NCBI RefSeq assembly: GCF_011046245.1
Contig: NZ_CP049241.1
Coordinates: 1,752,001-1,816,000, forward strand
Direction: 5' to 3'
DNA length: 64,000 bases
Source of the DNA: Allorhizobium pseudoryzae
GTDB taxonomy: Bacteria > Pseudomonadota > Alphaproteobacteria > Rhizobiales > Rhizobiaceae
Shown here: in pieces, positions 16,260 through 24,371 of the stretch
Position numbering within the stretch: the first letter of the stretch is position 1
Layout of the letters: the number at the start of each line of letters is the position of its first letter
Position numbers and translations under genes: made by a program
Notes under the pieces: model-generated
Seen by the model: only the letters and a program-made list of their open reading frames with translations
The model's database searches: none
What the model was told of the DNA's origin: nothing

Positions 16260-16942
16260 TGCTGCTCGATGTTCAGGACATCCAGACCTTTTACGGCGGC
16301 AGCCAGGCGCTGTTCGGCGTTCAACTGACAATGGCGGAAGGCGAAGTCGTGGCGCTGATGGGGCGCAACGGCATGGGCAAATCGACCACCATCAAGTCGA
16401 TCTGCAATCTGATGCCGCCGAAATCCGGTCGTATCGTCTTTGACGGCAAGCCGACCGACCGGCAGCCGCCGCACAAGGTGGCCCGTCTCGGCATCGGTCT
16501 GGTGCCGGAAGGGCGGCGCTGCTTTCCCAATCTCACCGTCTACGAGAACCTGGTGGCCGCCGCCCGGCCGGGGCGCTGGACGCTTGATCGCGTCAATGAC
16601 CTCTTTCCGCGGCTTGCCGAACGGCGCGACCAGATGGCCCGCTCGCTCTCCGGCGGCGAACAGCAGATGCTGGCGGTCGGGCGGGCGCTCATGACCAATC
16701 CGCGGCTGTTGATCCTGGACGAGGCGACCGAAGGCCTGGCGCCGGTGATCCGCCAGGATATCTGGCGGGCGATCCGGACCCTGAAGGCCGACGGCCTGTC
16801 CATTCTCGTCGTCGATAAGACGCTGTCCGAACTGCTTCCCGTCGCCGATCGTTGTGTGGTGCTGGAAAACGGTCGCAATGTCTGGGAAGGCACGGCGGAT
16901 GCGCTGGGCCCCGAGCTCCAGGATCGCTATCTCGGGGTATAA
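16259..16942 (+). CDS. livF: Liv-type ABC transporter ATP-binding protein (LivF family)
   Basis: A 227-aa ATPase, last gene of the ligase-Liv operon. Walker A GRNGMGKSTTI, signature LSGGEQQMLAVGRAL, Walker B LLILDEATEGLAP. The switch position reads ILVVDKTLSEL rather than the usual VEQN, so the catalytic His/Gln region is atypical, as is common in LivF. Stops 75 bp before the convergent aminotransferase gene, with an inverted repeat between. Confidence 0.9.
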   Translation: MLLDVQDIQTFYGGSQALFGVQLTMAEGEVVALMGRNGMGKSTTIKSICNLMPPKSGRIVFDGKPTDRQPPHKVARLGIGLVPEGRRCFPNLTVYENLVAAARPGRWTLDRVNDLFPRLAERRDQMARSLSGGEQQMLAVGRALMTNPRLLILDEATEGLAPVIRQDIWRAIRTLKADGLSILVVDKTLSELLPVADRCVVLENGRNVWEGTADALGPELQDRYLGV

Positions 16943-16975
16943 GCGCTTCTAGCAATCGACCGGGCTGCACAGCCA

Positions 16976-17003
16976 GAGCCGTTCATTCGAGGATAAACGG
17001 CTC
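16976..17003. terminator. Inverted repeat between convergent livF and aminotransferase genes
   Basis: GAGCCGTT (16976-16983) pairs with AACGGCTC (16996-17003) around a 12-nt loop. Its position between two converging operons suggests a shared terminator; T-runs are short on both sides. Confidence 0.5.
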
Positions 17004-17016
17004 CAACGGGTATCGT

Positions 17017-18231
17017 TCAGGCACCCAGCCGTCCGGCAGAGCGCTTCTGGTCGGCGGGGCGGGCGGCGAGCCGGCTGGCGAGATCGGTCATGCGGCGCAC
17101 CGCCGTTTCCAGGACGTCGTCCGGAACGGTGAGCGAAATGCGGATGAAGCCGGCTGCCTGATGGCCGAAGGAGGCGCCGGGCATGACTGCGACCTTTTCC
17201 GTGTTCAGCAGTTCCCAGGCGAAATCTGCGCCGTCGAGGCCGGTCGCGGTCACGTCCACCACCACGAACATGCCGCCTTCCGGCATCATCGGCTTCAGCA
17301 GATTGCTGCCGGAGAGGGTGTCCTGCACCACGCTTGCGCGGCGCTGGTAGTTTTCGCGCATGATGCCGGCGGTGGGGAAATCCTGCGACAGGGCCAGCGC
17401 CGTCATGTCCGAGATGAACGGCTGCACGCCGAACAGCATGGTTTCGGAGACCGGCAGCAGCTTCAGGCAGAATTCTTCCGGTCCGGCAGCCCAGCCGCTG
17501 CGAAAGCCGGGGGCGGCGTGCGACTTGGAGATGGACGAGACGACAATGGTGCGCTCGGCGAGATCGGTCATGTCGAAAGGCGAGGCAAACTCGCCGCCGA
17601 ACAGCAACTGCTCGTAAACCTCGTCGCAGACGATCCAGAGATCGTGCTTGCGGCAGACCTTGCCGATCGAGGTGATCTCGGCCTCGGTGAGCACCGCGCC
17701 CGTCGGATTGTGCGGCGTGTTCAGAAGCAGCACCCGTGCTTCCGGCGTGATCGCCCGTTCCAGATCCTCGGCCTGCAGATGGAACCGGTTTTCCGGGCGC
17801 AGCGGCACCGGGATGAGGTGCGCGCCGGTGGAGGCGATGACGCCTTCATAGGTCGCATAGAGCGGATCGCCGACGAGCACGCCGTCTCCGGCCTCCACCA
17901 GTCCCGTCATCACGGCATAAAGCGCGGTCTGGGTGCCTGGGAAACAGAGGAAGTTCTTCTCGGTGACGCCTGGGCGGCGCTTTTCGTACTTCGCCACCAG
18001 GGCCTTCAGCACGGCCGGTTCGCCGCGCCCGTTCGAATAGCGCGTCCGTCCGGCATACATGGCGCGCGAGCATTCTGCGAGCAGCGCCGGGTCCGGCGGC
18101 AGATCCGGCTCGCCAATCGTCAGTTCGATGATCGGTTCGCCGGCGGCCACCATGCGGCGGGCGGCCAGATGCAGGGCCCAGCGGCCAGAACCGAGGTCGG
18201 CAAGTCGGTCGGTGATCGTGGCGTAACGCAA
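17017..18231 (-). CDS. PLP-dependent class I/II aminotransferase
   Basis: A 404-aa fold-type I aminotransferase. Family marks: IIELTIGEPDLPPDPALL near the N-terminus, NTPHNPTGAVLT for PLP ring binding, CDEVYEQLLFGG with the conserved Asp/Tyr, SISKSHAAPGFRSGW holding the Schiff-base Lys, and FIRISLT with the carboxylate-binding Arg. It probably transaminates an amino acid with 2-oxoglutarate or pyruvate. It lies 14 bp downstream of the TetR gene in an operon led by a dimethylargininase-like hydrolase, and a polar amino-acid transporter is divergent to that operon, so a basic or guanidino amino-acid product is the likely substrate (inference). Confidence 0.85.
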   Translation of the reverse strand: MRYATITDRLADLGSGRWALHLAARRMVAAGEPIIELTIGEPDLPPDPALLAECSRAMYAGRTRYSNGRGEPAVLKALVAKYEKRRPGVTEKNFLCFPGTQTALYAVMTGLVEAGDGVLVGDPLYATYEGVIASTGAHLIPVPLRPENRFHLQAEDLERAITPEARVLLLNTPHNPTGAVLTEAEITSIGKVCRKHDLWIVCDEVYEQLLFGGEFASPFDMTDLAERTIVVSSISKSHAAPGFRSGWAAGPEEFCLKLLPVSETMLFGVQPFISDMTALALSQDFPTAGIMRENYQRRASVVQDTLSGSNLLKPMMPEGGMFVVVDVTATGLDGADFAWELLNTEKVAVMPGASFGHQAAGFIRISLTVPDDVLETAVRRMTDLASRLAARPADQKRSAGRLGA

Positions 18232-18245
18232 GTGCTATCTCCAGT

Positions 18246-18890
18246 TCAGCTGCCGGCTTCGGCAGTCAGCGCGCCGGGCGTAAGCTCCAGCATGTGTTCG
18301 ATTGATTGCAGTGCCATACCGGCAATCTCGCCGGTGTCAAACATGTCGTCGATCAGGGAGCCTTCCAGCCACAGACCATCAATCAGCCCGTTGATGGCAA
18401 CGGCGAGCCTGCGGCTCTGCTTTGCATCCATCAGCCGGCCGAGTTCCTGGAAACAGCGGACGATCAGGAGGTCGAGCGATTCCAGGAAGGCCAGATAATG
18501 CTCGCGGTGGATGCTGGCGAGGTCCGGGTTGATCGGAATATGGCCGATGAAGGCGGCCCAGAGGGAAATCGTCCGGGCGTCGGCAATCGGCGGCGTCAGG
18601 TTGGCCAGGATCAAACGGCGGAGACAATCCTGCGCCTTGCCCTCTTCGCGGGCTATCGCGTGGCTCGGCGCGCACATGTCGGTCATCAACTGCCGGTACG
18701 CCGCCTGCAGCATCTGGTCCTTGCTATCGAAATAGTGGCGGATGAGGCCGCCGGTCACGCCGGCGCGCGCGGCAATCTCACGCACTGTCGCGCCGGCAAT
18801 GCCGAACGACGCAACGCAATCCAGGGTCGCCGCGATCAGGTCATCGCGACGAACCGCTTCCGGAACCCTTTGATAGGTCCGCCGGCTCAC
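18246..18890 (-). CDS. TetR-family repressor, BetI-like
   Basis: A 214-aa regulator. The helix-turn-helix is at residues about 12-58 (RRDDLIAATLDCVASFGI, then TVREIAARAGVTGGLIRHYF), closely patterned on BetI. The rest is a helical ligand/dimer domain with SLWAAFIGHIPINPDL. The start is the GTG at 18890, because it overlaps the stop of the preceding gene as GTGA and starts just before the HTH; a longer frame to 18950 would sit inside that gene. Likely regulates its own operon and the divergent transporter; effector unknown. Confidence 0.85.
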   Translation of the reverse strand: MSRRTYQRVPEAVRRDDLIAATLDCVASFGIAGATVREIAARAGVTGGLIRHYFDSKDQMLQAAYRQLMTDMCAPSHAIAREEGKAQDCLRRLILANLTPPIADARTISLWAAFIGHIPINPDLASIHREHYLAFLESLDLLIVRCFQELGRLMDAKQSRRLAVAINGLIDGLWLEGSLIDDMFDTGEIAGMALQSIEHMLELTPGALTAEAGS

Positions 18891-19765
18891 GTGGCCTGCC
18901 GCAATATGGGGCGTGTCAGGCAGGTCGGGCCACCTTCGCAGGCAATGCACAAGGCATCCGCCTCGAAGGTCTTCACCTCGCAGCCATGCGCTTCCATGGC
19001 GGCCTTGGTGGCCGGAAAGCCCTCGACCATGATCACCTTGCCGGGGGCGGTCGGCAGCACGTTGAGGTTCAATCCGTTGCTGGCGGCGAAATCGGCCTCC
19101 GGCGCGTGGATGAGGGTGTAACCCCGCTCGCGCAGCATCAGGTAAAAGGCCGCCGGCATCAGCGGAGCATGAACCAGCGCCATCTTTTCCGCAAGCGGGC
19201 TGATCACCGACATCAGGTGCAGGCAGGCTTCTTCGCCCTGCCAGAGCGGCAGGTCGTAACCGAGCACGGTGACGCCGATCGGCGCGAGGATTGCCGAAAG
19301 CTGTTCGATGCCGGACTGGTTGGAGCGCACTCCGCGGCCAACGGCCAGCGTCTTGTCATCGACCCAGACGCAATCGCCGCCTTCGACCGTGCCGGGGGCT
19401 TCGATGGTGCCAAGGATTGGGATGCCGGCCTGCCGGTAGCGTTCGGCATGCAACTCCGGCTCGCGCATGCGCAGCGGTTTGCCCATGCGCAGGATGACGG
19501 CTCCCGCGTCTGTCATCAGCGACGGATCGTGGGTGAACATCGAATCAGCCAGCCCATCGCCATTATCCTCCAGCCAGAGGATCTCGGCGCCGGACTCTGC
19601 CACCAGTTCTGCAAAGCGCGCATGCTGGGCAATGGCCTTTTCGGCATCGAAAGTCGGGCCGTAATGCCACTCTTTAGCGTTGGCGGCGCGAAGGCTGGTG
19701 CCGGGGCGCCGCATCAGGACACGCATGAGGGGTGTTGCCATTGCCTGGCAGCCGAAACCTTTCAT
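18887..19765 (-). CDS. Dimethylargininase/amidinotransferase-family guanidino hydrolase
   Basis: A 292-aa penta-propeller enzyme of the DDAH/arginine deiminase superfamily. Features: LEDNGDGLADSMFTHDPSL (substrate-side Asp region), TVEGGDCVWVDDKTLAVGRGVRSN (Glu-Gly-Gly-Asp motif), the catalytic His region ACLHLMSVISPL and the C-terminal nucleophile in EGGPTCLTRPI. DDAH converts N-methylated arginines to citrulline and methylamines; related enzymes act on other guanidino compounds. First gene of a three-gene operon with TetR and aminotransferase, divergent to an ABC transporter with 188 bp between. Which guanidino compound is used cannot be told from sequence alone. Confidence 0.82.
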   Translation of the reverse strand: MKGFGCQAMATPLMRVLMRRPGTSLRAANAKEWHYGPTFDAEKAIAQHARFAELVAESGAEILWLEDNGDGLADSMFTHDPSLMTDAGAVILRMGKPLRMREPELHAERYRQAGIPILGTIEAPGTVEGGDCVWVDDKTLAVGRGVRSNQSGIEQLSAILAPIGVTVLGYDLPLWQGEEACLHLMSVISPLAEKMALVHAPLMPAAFYLMLRERGYTLIHAPEADFAASNGLNLNVLPTAPGKVIMVEGFPATKAAMEAHGCEVKTFEADALCIACEGGPTCLTRPILRQAT

Positions 19766-19953
19766 CAGGTCTTCCTTTTATTCATTGTTGAAATGGCCAG
19801 AATTCATATTTTTATTATACGCTTGTGCAATGGGCGGACAAGTGCAAAACTCCCCTCAAGGTGTGCGCCGCCAGCACCGCACGCCAATACACAATGCTGG
19901 GGGAAAAGTCAGTACAGAAGACCGGCCATGCCAGAGCCGGCGGTGTAGGTCAC

Positions 19954-20727
19954 ATGGCAGAATCGGCGCGAGCCATCGAAATTCGGGATCTCCATAAGCG
20001 CTTTGGTCCGCTGGAGGTCTTAAAGGGCGTTTCGCTCAGCGCCGCACAAGGCGATGTCATCGCCCTGATCGGTGGCAGCGGATCGGGCAAATCGACCTTC
20101 CTGCGTTGCATCAACATGCTCGAGCTGCCGACGGCGGGTCAGGTGACGATCCACGGCGAGACGATTGAGATGAAGCCGGATGGCCAGGGCGGTCTGATGC
20201 CCGCCAACCGCAAGCAGATCCAGCGCATCCGCACCAAACTCGGCATGGTGTTCCAGAGCTTCAACCTTTGGCAGCACATGACGGTTCTGCAGAATGTCAT
20301 CGAAGTGCCGGTGCATGTGCTGGGCCAGCCGCGCGACCAGGCGATTGCGGTGGCGGAAACCTTGCTGCGTCGCGTCGGGCTCTACGAAAAGCGCGACGCC
20401 TATCCTTCCTTCATGTCCGGCGGCCAGCAGCAGCGCGCGGCGATTGCGCGTGCGCTCGCCATCCAGCCGCTGGTGATGCTGTTCGACGAGCCGACTTCGG
20501 CGCTCGACCCGGAGCTCGTCGGCGAGGTTCTCTCCGTCATCGGCGATCTGGCGCAGGAAAAGCGCACCATGATCCTGGTGACGCATGAAATGAAATTCGC
20601 CCGTCAGGTGGCGAGCCATGTGGTGTTTCTGCATGGCGGGGTGATCGAAGAGCAGGGGCCTCCAGAGGCAATCTTCGAAAATCCGCAATCGGAGCGGCTG
20701 AAAAAATTCATCAGCTCTATCCACTAA
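19954..20727 (+). CDS. Polar amino-acid ABC transporter ATP-binding protein (HisP/GlnQ family)
   Basis: A 257-aa ATPase: Walker A GGSGSGKSTFLR, signature MSGGQQQRAAIARAL, Walker B MLFDEPTSALDPEL and switch His in LVTHEMKFARQV. The insertion TIEMKPDGQGG and RQLHxxRT-like part (NRKQIQRIRTKLGMVFQSFNLW) match HisP/OccP type importers of arginine, histidine or opines. Start MAESARAIEIRD chosen from the family and an AGGT element; the frame is open back to 19825 without a family counterpart. First gene of a four-gene import operon. Confidence 0.87.
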   Translation: MAESARAIEIRDLHKRFGPLEVLKGVSLSAAQGDVIALIGGSGSGKSTFLRCINMLELPTAGQVTIHGETIEMKPDGQGGLMPANRKQIQRIRTKLGMVFQSFNLWQHMTVLQNVIEVPVHVLGQPRDQAIAVAETLLRRVGLYEKRDAYPSFMSGGQQQRAAIARALAIQPLVMLFDEPTSALDPELVGEVLSVIGDLAQEKRTMILVTHEMKFARQVASHVVFLHGGVIEEQGPPEAIFENPQSERLKKFISSIH

Positions 20728-20757
20728 AAAACACACGAAATACCGAAAGGGGAAATC

Positions 20758-21540
20758 ATGAAAAACCTGTTGAAGACTGCCGCCGTGGCGCTGGCAATGA
20801 GCGTTGCGGCATTCGGCGCCGCCTCGGCCGAGGATCTGAAGATCGGCGTCGCTGCCGAGCCTTATCCGCCCTTCTCCTCGCCGGATGCGAGCGGCAAGTG
20901 GGTTGGCTGGGAAATCGAATTCATCGACGCCGTCTGCGCCGAAGCTAAAGTCACCTGCGTCGTCACGCCGGTCGCCTGGGATGGCATCATTCCGGCGCTG
21001 ACCTCCAAGAAGATCGACGCCATCATGGGCTCCATGTCGATTACCGACGAGCGCAAGAAGACGATCGATTTCTCCGACAAGTACTACAACACCCCGGCCT
21101 CGGTCATCGGTCCGAAGGGCGAGAAATTCGATGCCTCTCCGGAAAGCCTGAAGGGCAAGATCATCGGCGTCCAGGTCTCCACCGTCTCGGCTGACTACGC
21201 GAAGAAGTATTTTGCGCCGGTTGCTTCCGAGGTGAAGGAGTACCAGACCCAGGACGAAGCCAACCAGGATCTGGCGGCCGGTCGCGTCGATGCGGTCATC
21301 GCCGACCTCATCACACTCGATGCCTTCCTGAAGTCCGACCAGGGCAAGGCCTGCTGCGACCTGAAGGGCAACGTCAAGGATGATCCGGACATCCTCGGCA
21401 CGGGCATCGGCATCGGCCTGCGCAAGGGCGACACCGAGCTGATGAGCAAGTTCAACGCGGCGATCAAGGCGGTGCGCAGCAACGGGACCTACGACAAGAT
21501 CTCGAAGAAGTACTTCGACTTCGACATCTACGGCGGCTGA
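20758..21540 (+). CDS. Polar amino-acid ABC transporter substrate-binding protein (ArgT/HisJ-like)
   Basis: A 260-aa periplasmic binding protein. Signal peptide residues 1-23 (MKNLLKTAAVALAMSVAAFG-AASA), then EDLKIGVAAEPYPPFSSPDASG, the family 3 solute-binding opening, and GKWVGWEIEFIDAVCAEAKV. It has a pair of Cys (CAEAKVTC) like HisJ/ArgT, and KGKIIGVQVSTVSADY in the second lobe. A hairpin lies between it and the next gene. Basic amino acid or opine specificity is inferred from family and from the neighbouring guanidino hydrolase. Confidence 0.87.
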   Translation: MKNLLKTAAVALAMSVAAFGAASAEDLKIGVAAEPYPPFSSPDASGKWVGWEIEFIDAVCAEAKVTCVVTPVAWDGIIPALTSKKIDAIMGSMSITDERKKTIDFSDKYYNTPASVIGPKGEKFDASPESLKGKIIGVQVSTVSADYAKKYFAPVASEVKEYQTQDEANQDLAAGRVDAVIADLITLDAFLKSDQGKACCDLKGNVKDDPDILGTGIGIGLRKGDTELMSKFNAAIKAVRSNGTYDKISKKYFDFDIYGG

Positions 21541-21564
21541 TCCGGTCTGGTCCCTGGGGTTTGA

Positions 21565-21592
21565 GCCGAGCCTTGCCGTGGCAGGGCTCGGC
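21565..21592 (+). promoter_or_regulatory. Intercistronic hairpin after the substrate-binding protein gene
   Basis: GCCGAGCC (21565-21572) pairs with GGCTCGGC (21585-21592); the inner bases can extend the stem. A short T-stretch (21600-21603) follows. It probably limits read-through from the binding-protein gene into the permeases or protects its mRNA. Confidence 0.55.
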
Positions 21593-21618
21593 CTTCCTGT
21601 TTTGACGAAAGCGTTTTG

Positions 21619-22341
21619 ATGGACGCCACGCTCCAACTTCTATCCATCGGTTCGCCCGGCTGGGGCGGCGTGCTGCTGGCTGGCCTTGCCGCATCGATGC
21701 AGGTGGCCTTCGGCGGTTTTCTGCTCGGCCTTGTGATCGGCACCGGGGGTGCTGCCGGCAAGCTCTGGGGCGGCCCGGTTCTGCGTGACCTGCTGGAGGT
21801 CTACACGACCGTCGTGCGCGGCGTGCCGGAACTCGTGCTGATCCTCATCCTCTATTATGCCGGCACCGACGCGGTGAACCAGCTGATGGCGCTGCTCGGC
21901 CTGCCCTCCGTCGATATCAGTGGCCTTGCCGCCGGCATCTTCGTCATCGGCGTCGTGCAGGGCGCTTATTCCACGGAGGTTTTGCGTGGGGCGATCCAGT
22001 CCATTCCGCCGGGCCAGATCGAGGCGGCACGCGCCTATGGCATGTCGCCGCTGCTCGCACTGCGCCGCGTGACGCTGCCGGCCATGCTGCCCTTTGCCCT
22101 GCCGGGCCTCTCCAACCTCTGGCTGATTGCGACGAAGGACACGGCCCTTCTCGCTGTGGTCGGTTTTGCCGAACTGACGCTCGTCACCCGCCAGGCCGCG
22201 GGCACGACAAAAGCCTACATGACCTTTTTCCTGGCCGCCGGTGCGCTCTATCTGGCGGTGACGCTGATCTCCAACCTCGTCATCGGCATGATTGAAAAAC
22301 GGGCACTGCGCGGCATGGCGCGCCCGGGAGGTGCCACATGA
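21619..22341 (+). CDS. Polar amino-acid ABC transporter permease (HisQ family)
   Basis: A 240-aa permease starting at ATG 21619. It has an N-terminal periplasmic bit then membrane segments (VLLAGLAASMQVAFGGFLLGLVIG), the family motif TVVRGVPELVLILILYY, and the coupling loop GQIEAARAYGMSPLLALRRVTLP. Overlaps the next permease by 4 bp (ATGA). Forms a heterodimer with it. Confidence 0.87.
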   Translation: MDATLQLLSIGSPGWGGVLLAGLAASMQVAFGGFLLGLVIGTGGAAGKLWGGPVLRDLLEVYTTVVRGVPELVLILILYYAGTDAVNQLMALLGLPSVDISGLAAGIFVIGVVQGAYSTEVLRGAIQSIPPGQIEAARAYGMSPLLALRRVTLPAMLPFALPGLSNLWLIATKDTALLAVVGFAELTLVTRQAAGTTKAYMTFFLAAGALYLAVTLISNLVIGMIEKRALRGMARPGGAT

Positions 22342-23150
22342 GCGAGGTGCAGGCCCCCGCGGCCTATGTGGCGCCCAAGGCGCGCAGCCTGTTCGAGCCG
22401 CATCGCATCGTGCTGATGCTGATCTTTGCCGGCCTGATCTTCTGTGTGGCCTGGTTCATGCGCTGGGACTGGCTGCCGCGCTACCAGAGCAGATTGCTCT
22501 ACGGCGTCGGGCAGACGCTGCTGATGCTGTTTTCCACCGCGATCGTCGGTTTCCTGTTTGCCGTGCCGCTCGGTCTCGTGCAGGTCACCGGACCGAAGCC
22601 GCTGGCGCTTCTGGCGCGCGGCTTCTGCACGCTGATCCGCGGCACGCCGCTGCTTTTGCAGCTCTGGCTGCTCTATTACGGGCTGGGATCGCTGTTTGCC
22701 CAGTTTCCGGAGATCCGCTCGTCCTTCCTGTGGCCCTATCTGCGCCAGGCCTGGCCTTATGGTTTCACCGCGCTGATGATCTCGTTCGCGGCCTATGAAG
22801 GCGAGGTGATGCGCGGCGCCTTTGCCGGTGTGCCGAAGGGCGAGTTGGAGGCCGGTCGTGCCTTCGGCATGGGCCGCTTCACGCTGTTCCGGCGCATCTG
22901 GCTGCCGCGCGCCATCCACCGGGCCCTGCCGACGCTGACGGGCGAAACCGTGCTGCAGCTGAAATCAACCCCGCTTGTGGCGACGGTGACGGTGGTGGAT
23001 GTCTATGCCATCATTTCAAGGGTCCGGCAGGAGACGTTCCTGACTTACGAGCCGCTGCTGCTTCTGGCGCTGATCTATCTCTGCCTCACCGGCATGCTGG
23101 TCTATGCGTTCCGGCTGCTCGAAAAGCGGATTCCGACGCGCGGTGCCTGA
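22338..23150 (+). CDS. Polar amino-acid ABC transporter permease (HisM family)
   Basis: A 270-aa permease, last gene of the import operon. LIRGTPLLLQLWLLYYGLGSLF and the EAA loop KGELEAGRAFGMGRFTLFRRIWLPRA identify the HisM partner. Its end lies 15 bp from the convergent MFS gene. Together with the genes from 19954 it makes a complete importer. Confidence 0.87.
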   Translation: MSEVQAPAAYVAPKARSLFEPHRIVLMLIFAGLIFCVAWFMRWDWLPRYQSRLLYGVGQTLLMLFSTAIVGFLFAVPLGLVQVTGPKPLALLARGFCTLIRGTPLLLQLWLLYYGLGSLFAQFPEIRSSFLWPYLRQAWPYGFTALMISFAAYEGEVMRGAFAGVPKGELEAGRAFGMGRFTLFRRIWLPRAIHRALPTLTGETVLQLKSTPLVATVTVVDVYAIISRVRQETFLTYEPLLLLALIYLCLTGMLVYAFRLLEKRIPTRGA

Positions 23151-23165
23151 GGCGCTTTTGCACCG

Positions 23166-24371
23166 TCAGGACAGCCGTCCGCTGCGCCGCAGATGCAGCA
23201 TGGCCCAGGCCCCGAGGAAGGGGCCGGGCGCGAGGAAGAGAAAACACCAGCGCCAGCTGCCCATCAGCTCCGCGAGTTGCGGCATCAGCCAGATGCTGAC
23301 GGTGGTCAACGCAAAGCCGAGCCCCATCTGCAGGGAGAGTGCGGTGCCGACCAGATGCTGGTCGGAGAGTTCCGTCGCGGCGGCGGAAAACTGGGCGGAA
23401 TCGCCGATCACCGTCATGCCCCAGAGAATGACGACGAGCATCAGCAGGATCACCGGTCCGTCGAAGACGAAACCGACCAGCACAGCGCAGGTGCCCGACG
23501 CGATCATCATGCCGGCGGTCGTCACGGCGCGCCCGAAGCGATCGGAGAGGATGCCGCCTGCAATGCAGCCGATGACGCCGGCGGTGAGGGCTGCGAAGGT
23601 GGCGAGCGAGCCGACGCCCGCGACATTGCCGCTGAAGGCGGTGGGCGAGGCGGCAAGATAGGCGAGCAGCCAGGCCCAGAGCGCATAAAGCTCCCACATG
23701 TGGCCGAGATAGCCGGCATTCACCAGCATCAGACTGCGGTTGCGGAACACCTGTCCGATCTGGCGCGGATCGAACATGGCGCGCGAGAAGGGGAAAGGAC
23801 CCTCCCGCACCACCAGGAGAAACAGGCCGGCGCCGAGAAGGGCGGAGAGGGCCGCGAGCGTCACGACCACCTTCCAGTCAAGCGTGGCAGTGAGTGCCCG
23901 GAAGAGATGGGGCAGGGACGATCCTGCTGTCAGCGCGCCAATTACGAAACCCAGCGCCAGGCCACGCCCCTTCTGGAACCAGGTGGCGGCGAGTTTCATC
24001 GCCGGGGGATAGACGCCGGCGAGCGCAAAACCGGTGACGAAGCGGCAGGCGACGGCGCCCCCCAGACCCGGTTCGAGCAGAAGCGCGGCATTGGCCAGTC
24101 CGGCCAGCGCTGCCGATGCGGCGGCGAGCCGGTTCATCCGCACGATGTCCGGCAGGTTGACGAGGCTGGAGAGGAGCGCGCCGGTGACGAAACCCAGCTG
24201 GACGGCGTTCGTCAGCCAGGCGCCGGCACCCGGTTGCAGCGAGAGATCGCGGATCATGTCCGGTGCCACGGCGGTGGCGGAAAACCAGGACGACAGCGAC
24301 AGAACGACGGCGAGGCACAGCCAACCGAGCATCTGCCATTTACCGGTATCCTTGCTTCTATCCTCCGTCAC
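23166..24371 (-). CDS. MFS transporter, 12-helix
   Basis: A 401-aa major-facilitator protein with about twelve hydrophobic segments. Starts with GTG at 24371 directly after the TAA of the upstream monooxygenase gene (TAAGTG), so translation is coupled. Between helices 2 and 3 it has NLPDIVRMNRL, and GFALAGVYPPAMKLAATWFQKGRG in the helix 4-5 area is common in cyanate/aromatic-type carriers. Substrate is unknown; operon partner suggests it moves the substrate or product of the flavin monooxygenase. Confidence 0.82.
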   Translation of the reverse strand: MTEDRSKDTGKWQMLGWLCLAVVLSLSSWFSATAVAPDMIRDLSLQPGAGAWLTNAVQLGFVTGALLSSLVNLPDIVRMNRLAAASAALAGLANAALLLEPGLGGAVACRFVTGFALAGVYPPAMKLAATWFQKGRGLALGFVIGALTAGSSLPHLFRALTATLDWKVVVTLAALSALLGAGLFLLVVREGPFPFSRAMFDPRQIGQVFRNRSLMLVNAGYLGHMWELYALWAWLLAYLAASPTAFSGNVAGVGSLATFAALTAGVIGCIAGGILSDRFGRAVTTAGMMIASGTCAVLVGFVFDGPVILLMLVVILWGMTVIGDSAQFSAAATELSDQHLVGTALSLQMGLGFALTTVSIWLMPQLAELMGSWRWCFLFLAPGPFLGAWAMLHLRRSGRLS

